From Oxyruncus cristatus (Eukaryota; Chordata; Aves; Passeriformes; Cotingidae): DNA of 64,000 nt. Positions 23,901 to 35,807 of this stretch are shown one piece after another. The position numbers and the translations under genes were made by a program. The stretch is from positions 831,149 through 895,148 of the forward strand of contig VXAY01006823.1 in NCBI GenBank assembly GCA_013399855.1, in the 5' to 3' direction. How positions within the stretch are numbered: the first letter of the stretch is position 1; the number at the start of each line of letters is the position of its first letter. Below the pieces are notes generated by a model that was given only the letters and a program-made list of their open reading frames with translations, ran no database searches and was not told where the DNA came from.

Positions 23901-26900
23901 ATTTGTATGACCAAAGCAGAAAACACAGATGTAGCTACCCTGTAGAAATTTTCCAGCCTTAAGGGTATCTGGGACTGGTTTTGGGGCATTTTATCAGAGC
24001 CTATTGTTGCATGCAGGGATGACACAACCTCTGTTGCCTGCTACTCCCTCCCTGGAAGTTGGAAGTGGTCTCCTTTCCCCACGGTGGAGTGTTTGCTGTT
24101 CTGGTTTCCTGATGGTAGCTTTATGAATGCAGATTGTTGGTTGGGTTGAGTGTGTGCCTGCAGCAATGGCTTGAGGCTGTCCTTTGTGTGAGCCCCTGCA
24201 GCTGTCACACTGATGGCTTTAACATAATGCCAAAGAAAGAAGGGAGAGAAGAGCCCTCAACAGTGTGTGCTATGCAATGCTAGTATGATGGAAATAATGT
24301 TCTCATTGGTTTCTCCTGCCTAACTAACACCTCAAGACAGAATGGATTCTGTATTCACAGTGGTCCTGCACATACAGAAAGCCTGTGTCTCAGTAAAAAG
24401 CTATGGTCAGTCCACCCTTCCTCGCTCCACCGAGGCAGAGCAACCTGATTTTTTTGCTTTTTGTTACAGTTTACTTCATCACTGCTTGTCTTCTCTGGAA
24501 CACCTCGTCTGCATCCTCTGTCCAGACCTTGCAGGCTTTCTGTAAGACTTTTCTAACTTCAGCAAATGTCATTATTTTATGTGTTTGTCATGAAAAACTT
24601 GTGGAGTTTTGAATGAGTCGTGCAAAGCTTTGAGTTTCACTGGACAGCTATTGCTAAAGCTTGTCATATGAAAAATAGAGGCCTGACATTGCCAATGGAC
24701 CTGAGCAGATATGTTGATCAGGGCTAGTAAAATCCCATCAGACAAGATTAATAGGGGAGCAGCTCCTTGTATGACAGATTCTTGCATTGCAGTGTAGGTC
24801 AGAGTAGCCCTTGTGTTGCTTTAGGCTGAGTGAGAAATGGTTTTCCTGCTTTTGATACTGAGGTGGCCAAAGGCTTCCTTTATTAGAACATTTGTACATT
24901 TAAAAATTTACCTTGTCACTGGCTGTTTAGGAAATTCCATTGCAGAAACTAGAAATCCATGAAAAAGAGAATTTTACAGGGAAAACCACACATAACTAAG
25001 AGTCGGGTCTTCATATTTTATTTTATTTTACATATTTAAGAAATTTCTTCCTTCTTCTGGGAATATTTGGTGCCTATAGCAAGAATTGTAGTTCTCAAAT
25101 TATTTATACAGTCCTAACTTATCTGAGTAATTACCTTTTTTGGGACTATAAAGCCCCTCAGGGAGACTATTCCTTTGCTGTTGGGCATACGAATAATGAT
25201 ATCTTGCCTGCAGCTTTGGACTAAGGTGCCTAAAGAAGGACCTCCCTCAGAATAGAAGTATTAAAGTCCTATTCTGGATCTGCTTCTGAAAATGACCAAA
25301 CTTAAGGAATAACCCTGTTTCCCAGTTCCAACTGGTTTACAGGTCTGCATCCCAGTCTGCAGACTTGCTTGGTTTTGTGGGTCTGATTCTCCGAGCTCTC
25401 AAGAACCATATTCAGACAACCTAAATTCCACCTAAACCCGTGTTTTCTCATGGCAGTGTTAATCTCTCAGTTTCTTGTTGGCAAGAAAATGTGGGCTCAG
25501 GACAAGGCTGAAACTGAGGCCACCGATGGCTCTCTGTATGAGAGAGGTGGAGTGCCTAGAAGTTAGGCACTACATCACCCTTGTCAATGTATTACCTCCT
25601 TTCTTGCCAGATGGCTAATAAAGTAGTCTGAGGAAGGATATCCTCCTAAATCAGTTTTAAAGTAAAATAAGAATCTAATGTTCTAAAGAGGAAAAATCCT
25701 GAGCTATTAACTAGTACTAGAGAAAATAAAACAAAAAATGTTATAGCTAGGGCGTACCTCCCCGACTCTGTATCAGAAGAATTCTGGATTCAGCAAAAAA
25801 AACCCCAAAAATAGATATTGCTGGAAACACTTTTAGTGTTCCCAAAGAGAAGTACTTTTATAATTATGCTTTATCTGAATCCTGTCATTCAGAGAAGAAG
25901 GATAATTTTCAAGGTAGGGTAAAAATACCAATCTGCATGAGCTGTTTCTGGTCCTTTCTTGTCTCCAGGGAAGCACAGGTAATGAACAATTATGGCTACT
26001 CTTCTGTGCAGAAACTTTGGTGTTAGATTACTGATGGAGAAAGTGGAAAAAAAACCCCAGGCTTTAGAGAGAGTCACATGGCAAAAGTCAAGCCAACTGA
26101 AATATTTCCAGTCTTTACAGACATTTTCCTTCTGGAGCACTGTTGTTACAAGCAGAATATTTTCATTCACCAAAATGCAGATTGTTTGCCTTTCCATTTC
26201 ACAATTACACTCAGACTTTTTTTCCTTTCCATTTGCAATTTCTTGTTGCATACTTTGCTGTGCTCTTTGTTAGCTGGTACTTCATTGCAAAGCCTAAAAG
26301 ACTAAAAATTATCAACCACGAGATAAAATTATGTTAGTATTGATCAGATCACCCTGTATATTTAAAACAGAGCAAATGTGCTGTAAGGGACATTTCTGCC
26401 ACTCAGATAATCAGAAGCTTCTGTAAACAAAATTCTTTTTGCTATAACTATCAAAACATTAATTTGGGAAAACTGTAACTGGGTAAGTGGAGTTGACCTG
26501 TATTTGCCCTCTTCTTTACACATACATATATTTACAGAAGGTTTCTGTCTCTTCTCGTTGCGAAGATAACCTTTCAAGTATAAACTGAGGGGAATGCTGG
26601 CTTGAGTCTGGAGCCAAACACATGGAAACAATAACACCAGACATAAGCTGCCTTCATTCATCTCAGTGGGATGCTAGCAATGAAGTCTGCTTATGACAAT
26701 GTAAAAGCCAGACCTGTTAACTATTTCACTGCTACATTTTGGTAGCAGAAGGTCTCATGCAGTTGATCTATCCATCATAGCCTGACGGTCTTTTCCTTTG
26801 AAAGAATATGCCACGTAATATGTATTTGAAATATGTACATAACCCGTCTTTATTTTTGCCTCGACCAAACTATACTTTTATTTAACTGTTTTAATAGCAG

Positions 26901-27522
26901 ATGTTGTGCATGTCAGATTCTGCTCTGTACTAAATGAGGAATAAAATCCTTTTGTTGAATAACTTTTCTTTTTCAAGGATCCTTTTTCCCAAGGTTTCCT
27001 TTTTTTCTATTATTATTTTTTTCCTTTCCCTTCCCCTAAAGGATAGTTTAGGCCAAGTAGTTCCAGGACTAAACCTAATAATTTTAAAGGTATAGGGACA
27101 GATACCTCTGTCCAAATATCCGTCTGTCCCATGTTTTTTCCAGAGAACATTATGTCAGCTCCTGAAGAGAGAGAATGGACATAGTGTGTTCAGTCAGCAA
27201 GTAGGCTCAGTCACAGGAAGATTTCTCTGGTCCTTTGTAGGATTCACTAACAGGATCTGTAGGATCTGAAGTCGGTCTGCCTTAAGCCTCTGTTGACTAG
27301 CGTCTTTGGTCGTAGCTACCAAGCTGGGAAAAGTGAAGTGTGACAAACCTCAAAGCTGAGCAGGAAGCTCCCATGTCAGAAGAGAAATGTAGGGCAATGT
27401 GCTTTGCAATTGAAAATAACCTCTGTTTTCTATTAAATGCATCATAAGAAGAAGCAACTGTCAGCTGTCCCATCTCTGTTGTTCCCAAGGAGGCATTTGC
27501 TCTTTCCCTTGGTCTGCCACAG
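20904..27522. other. Intergenic DNA, no gene supported
   Basis: No frame exceeds about 120 codons and none carries recognisable domains. Overlapping frames at 25,889-26,337 occur on both strands in three phases. I see no clear LINE, SINE or LTR signature, though diverged repeats may be present. Confidence 0.55.
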
Positions 27523-27554
27523 CTGGAAGAAAGGGCCCTGGCAGAAGTCAGGAG
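27523..27554 (+). repeat. Copy 1 of a 32-bp dispersed direct repeat
   Basis: CTGGAAGAAAGGGCCCTGG followed by CAGAAGTCAGGAG. It matches 30,642-30,673 at 29 of 32 positions, and all three differences are transitions. The flanks do not match. Confidence 0.85.
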
Positions 27555-27831
27555 TGGTAGTTCCCCTTATCATCTTGCTCCAGTTTGTACTGAGATTGAC
27601 AGGAAACAAATATATTTACTAACATCATCCTTTAATGTTATTTACTTTCAGTTGCTATCTCTGTCCTCTTTCCTCTGTCCCTTGCAAGGGAAATGAAGCT
27701 AAAAGGGAATCTGATAGCATCACTCCAAGGACTGGGCTGGGTAATAGCATCAGAGGGATACAAGAACGTGGAGCAGCTAATGTTACATCAGGTTAAAACC
27801 CCCACATCCTGGATTTCTAAAAGATGCTGAC

Positions 27832-27873
27832 TCCTTAATGGTGAAGAATCAATCCTTAATGGTAAAGAATCAA
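27832..27873 (+). repeat. Tandem duplication of a 21-bp unit
   Basis: TCCTTAATGGTGAAGAATCAA (27,832-27,852) is followed immediately by TCCTTAATGGTAAAGAATCAA (27,853-27,873), with one G/A difference. A recent short tandem duplication. Confidence 0.95.
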
Positions 27874-29570
27874 TGGTGTCTTGCAGTTGTTCCTAAGAAA
27901 TCATAAATAATCCTTTACTTCTTTCTTAGCCATTTATTTCAGCTGCATAAAACGTTCCATCCAACTCAGTCCCACTGGAAAATGAGGAGTGGTTTGGTTA
28001 TTTTATTTCAGTGAATTTTTGATCAAGCCTGTAATGGAGATACAAAGGACTATGTGAAAGTTGTCTGAGCAAAAGCGCTGACTATTACTGAACCCTGTGA
28101 AGCTGAACAAGTTGTAACAATAATAAGAAAGTTTTGAAATTACTTAGCCTTATCAAAGACATCTGGTACACTGGGTCTTATTTCCAAAATCTCTGAGTTC
28201 TTTCTTTCGAAATTTTTCTTCAGAAAAACTGCACTTTCTCCCCATCAATCTGTTTAACATAATTCTTAATGATTACACATAAATATTGTGGCATTTTCTG
28301 TCTCCAGCTACAGGCCACTGTATTTCAGAAAGTGTTTAACTCTGTAGCTAGCATTTATGGAAAAAGTTTACTTTCTTAGAAGTATCAGTTATCTAATTGT
28401 TTTTTCAAGCACAAAACATACTTGTGATCATTGTTTACTTCTGGGTTTGTGTTTTTTGTGAAGGGTGCTGTTAGTGGGCCTGGAAGAGGCTCTTTGGGTT
28501 GGAAAAGAGGTTTAGAAGATTTTCCTGTCTCTTGGCTTCTGGTCTTGTTATGTTACCCTCTGAAGATAAACCCCCTGGAATCCAGTTCAGAATGCTGTTT
28601 CAGGCACATTAAAAAGTGAATGTCGGGATAACTGGGGAAGATCAGGGAGATAGGAATGGGGTATGACGCCTTCCTACACTCAGGCTAGTAGGATCCTTAT
28701 CTACGTGAGGGTTCTTCAGAACCTTATGTGAAATATGTGGGATGCGCTCAGCCTGATTCCCAGGGGAAATACGTCTCTCTGAGAAACACATGCTCCTTTT
28801 CACTCCCTCACTCAGCACAGATAGACAGTGGGCTGTAAGTTTTTACTTCCAGCTGTGATTTCTGTACAGGAATTTGATGGGCGGGTGATCCTGTTCTTGG
28901 GCTGCCTAAGGGCTGGTTGCTCATGTGCAAAGCCATAGAGAGGAGCAGCAGCTTTCTGAAATAAGCTGAAGCAGCTCAAAACAACTAGTGTTAAGCACAG
29001 CCTGTTGAAAGCAGAACACAGGTATACTGATGTAAAATATGGATTTGTATCTATTGTTTTCTTTCAAATGCCTCCTAGATGAAGAACAGAAATTGTAATT
29101 TCACAAACATTAAAACGACACTGTTCACTCAAATAGGTAAGTGCAGGCACAAATACCAATTCTAGTGGCACAGACTTATTAGCCTCACACCATGAAAAGG
29201 TACAGTTTCTTACCATTTGCAAGTAATATTGTATTCCCTGAGTTCCGGTCTCACTATTATAATTACTACTATATACCTGGATAAAATGCCAGTGCTGACA
29301 ATGTTGGAGAGGTTCAGATCTGTTAAGCTGTCAGTCAGTAAGTGATTTTCTCGCCAATCTGGGTGCTGCTGAAGAGTCATATCAACAGGTCTATTCCATT
29401 TCAGTTTTCTTTTGTCTATTTTATTCTTTCTCAATTCGTTGACTGGGCTTGTAGGAAATTAAAACTGTAAGCTCGTCCATCTGAAAGAGTTATTATAACA
29501 GCGCAGTCCTGGCTGAAACAACCATTTTCCATTTGATTGTATTGGGAGAGCAGCATATGTGTGCACATCC

Positions 29571-29592
29571 ACACACACACACACACACACAC
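29571..29592 (+). repeat. (AC)11 dinucleotide microsatellite
   Basis: Uninterrupted AC repeat of 22 bases, followed by TTATGTGG. Likely polymorphic in length. Confidence 0.95.
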
Positions 29593-30641
29593 TTATGTGG
29601 ATGACTAAAATCTCATTCATGATACTGGTTTTATTATTATTATTGTGATGGGAATAAAAATACCCTTCAACCTCCCTCTAGACTATTAAATAATGTAAGT
29701 GCAGCAACATGGTGTTTTCCTTCAGTCTCTCCACCCTTGCCTGCAAATGTGTTTTGTCCTCAGCAGTGAAACACCTACCACTTTCTCTCAGGGTGGAAGA
29801 AATTTAAAGCTCTGGAAGTCTGAGCTGGTTTGTTTTTCAGGCAAAAGAACATCTGAGGGAAGTACCATACCTTCCCACATAACTAGGTTTGGCTAAATTA
29901 ATTTCTTCTTCCTCTGTCTACTTCAGATGCTTGGGTTTCCATCCCTTCTCCAGCACTGACATGGACATTTTTACCCTGAAACCCAAGCTCTTGTGGTTGA
30001 ATGATCATTACTTTTATTTTTTATATGTACATTAATTTGTGATTCTCTTAAGCGTTTCCTTATGCTCATAATATAGGTCTCTATCACTATGGGTCTTTCA
30101 ACTTATGCATTGCAAAGAAATTGTATTACCTCAGAATAAAAGAATGTTTCTAGGGTTTACAAGTCCACCAGTCCACTAAATGCTCCCATAGCAAAATTGA
30201 ATTAAGTAAAATTGTATTTCATACATGATGTTTCTTAGCTCAAGGCCTGGTCATTACACAGTATAGGAACCATCATTTATTCTAATAGCTGTGGATACCC
30301 AAGAGAATTTCATTAACTGAACCACTTCAGAAAATGATACATCCACGCAGTATCTGTGTCCCAGTGCTGCCCACCTGGTGAACTTCATTATCTCAAATCA
30401 AAATTAGCCTGAAGTTGGAAACAGCACAGAGCAGTTCCTGGGGCTAATGGGCATACATGTGGTGATGCACCATGGGCAACTGCAGAGAGTGCTCCGATGC
30501 AGGACATGGTGACAGTGCACCATCCTCTGAGCAAAGGCTCCTGTAACAGCCTCAGAAACACTTGGATCCCATCATGGGAATGCTGCAAGCTTACAAGGCT
30601 GGTTGTAATGTTTGTGGCCTTTTTCTCCTGTAGGTAAAGCA

Positions 30642-30673
30642 CTGGAAGAAAGGGCCCTGGTAGAAATTAGGAG
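30642..30673 (+). repeat. Copy 2 of the 32-bp dispersed direct repeat
   Basis: CTGGAAGAAAGGGCCCTGG followed by TAGAAATTAGGAG. It lies about 3.1 kb from copy 1 in the same orientation, with three transition differences. Confidence 0.85.
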
Positions 30674-33600
30674 AATACTAAAGTTACAGAGGGGCAGGTT
30701 GTTTGCTTTTAGCCCATTTATGGTTTGCTTCTCCACACTGCTCTGTTAAACTGAACCAGAAGCTACCAGTGTGGTCAAAACATCTCAAAATACTCCTGTA
30801 AAAGTCAAAAACTCTGCTGCATGCTTTTAAAACCCACATTCAGGTTATGGCATCACTGCAGCTAAGGGAGAGGGCGTGAGCAGGACTGAGCCTAGTGTGC
30901 TTTGAGGCACCCTGACTACCCAGCTGCCTGGTTGACAGCCCAAAAGCTGCCTTCGATTGGGCTGCCTGGGTGCATCTGAGAGCACTTGGAGGCTCCTGGA
31001 AAGGGTGCAAGGGAATCCTGAAACGTGGAGTCTCACCTGCGCCAGGGAATGGCTTCAGCTGATAGGGGACAAGGCTTATCCATGGCAGAGCTCTTGGGGA
31101 AAAAGAAAAAAAATGCTCTTTTTTTTGTTTTGCTCATTTGTTTTGTTTTAGTAAGGAGAGCACCTTAGAAAGCTGACACTGATTTAGTCACCCTGAGTTC
31201 CCTCTTTGAGCTCCTGGCACTCTGCTGGGGAGAAACCCAGCTCAACAAATGCATTGTTCCCCACTGAGGTATGCTGGAGGACACCTGTGGGACAAAAGCG
31301 GCACCAGGACCTTCTGCAAATGTTACTGCCACAGGTAATATTCACTCCCTCATGAAATTGGAAGCAGGAAGATATAAAAATGTGCTGTGATGTATGTAAC
31401 TGCAGTTTTTCATAGCAAAAAGACATTTTCCAAGCTTCTTGCACTAATGGTGATTCTTGAACAAGTGAGTATCTTCAATTTATAGGGCAGGCTTTAGCTG
31501 TCTGGGTATGGTTGGGATTAAGGAAAAAGCCTGGGCACTTAAGAAGCTGGTCAGCTGCAATACACAATTCCTGGGGCTCAAAAGCAACTGAGCTTTGATC
31601 CAGAAGCATATATTTTAGGATAATGTGACCTTCCTCTATCCCACCATGAAAAACAGAATGAGGACTCTTTAACGGAGGAAACTTTAATCTGCCTCAGACT
31701 TCTTCATTTTCAGCTAAATCAGAGGCACACACAGTTTGCAATGCCAAAGTAAAACTTCATAGTTACTGCTATCTTTGTAATTCTCCTCTCATGTCTTTGC
31801 AGAGATAGGGAATGTTTCCTGTCACCTACATGTAGACAGCTTTTATGTAGAGGAAAAAAAAATTAAAGAAGCAATAAAAATAAATCCTCTGTTGGGATCT
31901 GGATACAACAGAGTTTGTGCCTACAGTTGAAGCATTTTTTTCTGTTTGTATAAGTAAAAGGAGAAGTACTGTGACAAGCTCTTTAAGATATGAATATTGT
32001 ACACTCCTGGGATGATGTAAAGACCTATTGAGGTTGTACGCTTTTCTCCAAGCTCCGTGTTATTCCGTAAAGACTGAGGACGGCACTCTGATCCCTGAGG
32101 AGAGACCCTGTGATAATTTGTTATATTTTATGCTTTTGGAAAGAAAATAATCAATTCTGTCACACCTTTGCAGCAGTTTGAAAGCCAGTCAATGGTTATT
32201 GTTGTTTCCTTGCAGTTATGTGCTGTCCCCATTATAATGTCAAATAGTAGACATTGGACTTTAAAACTGTTTTTCTAGATTTTAATCTGTATAAGAAGTG
32301 GATGGGGCTTATAAATTTTAATACTGATTTATCTACCAGTAGCTCCCCATTCAGTGTCATATGTATACTCTTGGTTTATGCTTGAATATTTCTATAGATA
32401 ATTTGATCACTGCCTTTATGAAGTGTGAAAGACTATTTTTAAATTCAGCACACGTAGACATTAAATGACCAGCCTTGTTATTGCATGTGTCTAACATCAG
32501 AGTCCCTGTTTAGCAGATGAGACAGTCACATGTGCCCGGATGCATAGGTGAACTAACTTCAAGAGCTCAGTGAGAGCCTGGTGGTTTCTGAACTCACCAG
32601 AACAATTAGGATTTCAGTCTCATGCAAAAAACCCGACTACTTAGTACTTTGTGTTTAGTAGACTAGCATCAAAATTGAAAAATAAATATATTCCAGTTCT
32701 AATAAAAGAGTTGACATCAACATCCACCATGCCAAATTTAAAGGTTTGAAACATGTAAATATTGGCAGGACGCATGCATGATGCCACTCATTTCTCACTC
32801 CTTTGTGAGGGAACAGCTTTACTCTGAGCACTCCTAGGCTGGGGGACAAGGATAATGGATAGGAGATAGGATAATGGCTTTTCTAAGGAATAGGTTTATG
32901 GTTATCATTAAGCTACTTAGCAGTGCTGAATGCTGGGCAATTTTGTCTCTGCAGAAATGGGGCAGCTAGGATTTTTTTTTCTGGAATAAACTTAAGAATT
33001 AAGAGACTTAAATCATTTACATACAAAGAAGCAATCTTTGCAAATGCTCACCTCAGCCTCCTCTCTTTCAGAAATACGTGCAGCAGTAATAATATATGTG
33101 GACTCAGAAGTGCTCCCTGCTCAGCCTCAAAAATGAGGCTACTCATGTCTAAGTAATTAGCTATATCCCTGCAGAACATACCGTCATGTGTTCAGAGTCA
33201 CTGTGCCAGACTCTGTCCTGGGGGAAGGAGACAAAATGTAATGGGAGGGAGCTAGAAAAGACCATGCTGCCAAACTTTTAATCTTTTTTTTCATGTCTCA
33301 TTTTAGAATATTCACCCCGTTATAGGTGTCTGAATTGACCGGGCTGCAACCCTACACATTCAGGGGTTAAATCCTCAGAAAAGATCACTAAAGTATGTTT
33401 CTCATTTGGCCTTAATTATGCAGGAAGGCTGCTGTAATCATACCTATTATTTACACATCTCCTGGCATCTGCTCAAATCCATTTTTCTTGCTACTTCCTC
33501 GAAGCAGTTAAAGTATTTTCATTTCTTAGTAGAGTAGTGTTCTGTTGGTAGTTTCAATAAGAATGGATGTTCAGATTGCTGCCTGTATACTATTTTGGAT

Positions 33601-33763
33601 ATTTGTTTAACTGAAGCATCCTTTACTCTAAATATCCCTTATGCTCCCATCCCAAAAATTTAAGATATTTCCAGAAGTACCACTTTACTATTACACTAGT
33701 ATGAAAAGCAGGATAATGGACAAAATACTTCTTTGGTAGTTACTGTTTTCCAGCTGTATTTTA

Positions 33764-34393
33764 ATGTTCAAGAGGAGGATGAGATTTACATTCAGACTCT
33801 TCCCCTTTCTTTGGCTAGAAAAATGGTATGATCTGTTTCAGTACTATAAAGCACAAAGTCCCATTGCACTTAGAAATATTAAATCCATCCAAAAAATTAT
33901 CATTAGGATAAATGAACACGCTTCAAGCAGATCTCGGAAGACTATGCAGGATTCTCCCAGAGACCCGATTTCAAAAGAGTTTTGCCCTTCCCCTGAGATT
34001 CGTATCTATTTCTTCAAGGTGGCTAATTCCAAATGTCACTGTAAAAGTATGTACCTGTCCATAAAAACATTCCTTTTCCTCTTCAAGGAGAGATCCTATT
34101 ACAGATACTGGCACAGATTTTCAGCTCATAAATCAAGAGATTACATAACATCTAGAAATCCTGTTATATTTATTCATATGTCTGCCTTCCACTCAAGAGG
34201 CAGGCCAGTTCAACAGCATCTGGAAGGCTGGTGTGTTTGTATGCAGTTAATAAAGACAGCAACCTGGAAACAAGACGCAGCTGCACAGATATTCCCATAC
34301 AGTGACTTCCCATATACTCACATCTTGCAAATAATATTGCTTTCTATTTACCCTTGTATAGATCCTCATATGCCTAATGTGTCCAAATTTTGA
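33764..34393 (+). other. Longest open reading frame of the window (209 codons), coding status doubtful
   Basis: It is open from an ATG in a weak context (T at -3 and T at +4) to TGA at 34,391-34,393. The product would be rich in Arg, Lys, Ser, His and aromatic residues, with no motif, signal peptide or domain I recognise. The surrounding sequence shows no splice-supported neighbours, CpG-rich promoter or poly(A) signal close behind. A frame this long is somewhat unexpected in AT-rich noncoding DNA, so I list it, but chance or a degraded repeat is the more likely explanation. Confidence 0.12.
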
Positions 34394-35788
34394 CTAAGAG
34401 AACAAAGTAAGGAGTGACCCCTGCGCTGTGGGGAAGGGTGACACAACTGTGCAGTCTCCAGCACCAGAAGTGGAAGCAGAGCTGTTCTGAAGATTGCTGG
34501 GTTTGCTTTTTCACTCACTAATCAAAGTGAATATTTGCTGGGGTTAGTTTTGTTTGGGTTTTCATTTTTAATTGACAACGGAAAGTTATAAAGGTAGTGC
34601 TCAACACTAATTCAAGTTTACGTCTAGATTCAACATTTACTTAGAGATAGTTATTTGTTAAAAAGAAGATTAAAAAAAGAAAAGAAAATATTTTTAAAAT
34701 TAAGTATTTGACTATTCTGCACAGTTCTAGCTTTTGTAAGTTCTCAAAATGGTTTCAGTCAATACTAAGTGACATATTTTGGGAATAAGATCTGAAAAAC
34801 TTAATCTTATTCTAACTCTGAATGACCTACTTTACAACTGGAACCAGGATTAAAAAAAAAAAGTAAAAAAAATCTGGAAACAGTTGACAAGTCTAAGAGC
34901 TTAAGTGAGGACTGTGAGAGTGGATAAGTCCAGCATGTTGTGGTATCCGCAATGAGAAAGGGGGAGCAGCTTTGCTGTGTACAGAGGACTGAAATCTGTA
35001 ACTTGTTGCATGTCTAACCAGTCCACTTGAAATAGTAAGTATAAGGTTTGCTGAGATTGCAGAAAGCCTGAAAAGAATTGGCTCCAAAGTAGGAAGGGAC
35101 TATAAAATATTTTTGATTTTACAAAGAAAAATGAAAGAGAACAACTTTTCATTATGTGAAGATTATCAACACAGAAATTGGAAAGCTGTATTTGCTGTAT
35201 GTGATGTGGTCTGCAAATAATCAAATATCAAGCAGAAAACATCACATAAAGAGCACATGCAGGTTACAGGTTTTGATATGCCAAACAGTTTCACAGCACT
35301 AATGCCTTTCCTCTCAAGAACAAACACCGTAACATTAAAAAGAAGCAAAATTGTGAAGACAATTGGCCCAAAAAGTAAAGCTATAATTTTATTTCATAGA
35401 GAGAAACAGCCTCCTGCTAATACAGATTAGCTGGTAGAGAACTGTGTAGCTTCTCCACTAACTCCCTTATTCCAAGCTCAATAAACAAACTTGATCAGGG
35501 ATGTACTGTTTCAGTAATGGCACAGCATCACTATCAGAACAGACATATATGTGTGTACATATAACCATATGAACTTACAGAAAACTTTATGCCTTCCAAA
35601 AAAGTACAAATCTTCATTTCCCATGCAAGGCTGCAGAAGGTAATATACACCATACCCAAAGTCACCAGGCTATAAAGAAGGGTATTGTGGGGTTTTGGCA
35701 GAGAACAACAGAGAGCCTCAGACAGATTGGTAAAGCACCAAATGCCAAAGGTTTAAAAAATTACAACAGTCAGAAAAGAAAAGAAGGC

Positions 35789-35807
35789 AAAAAAAAAAAA
35801 AAAAAAA
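35789..35807 (+). repeat. A19 homopolymer
   Basis: Nineteen consecutive A after an AG-rich stretch. No retroposon body or target duplication could be seen next to it. Confidence 0.9.

Larger units (their letters stand above)
27874..33763. other. Intergenic DNA, no gene supported
   Basis: No gene recognised. It contains an (AC)11 microsatellite (29,571-29,592), a short TTA run (about 29,631-29,643) and the second copy of the 32-bp repeat (30,642-30,673). Frames stay at about 86 codons or less. Confidence 0.55.

Noticed and set aside
35789..35807. A19 run as the tail of a processed pseudogene or SINE
   Set aside because: No recognisable retroposed body upstream and no target duplication around it.
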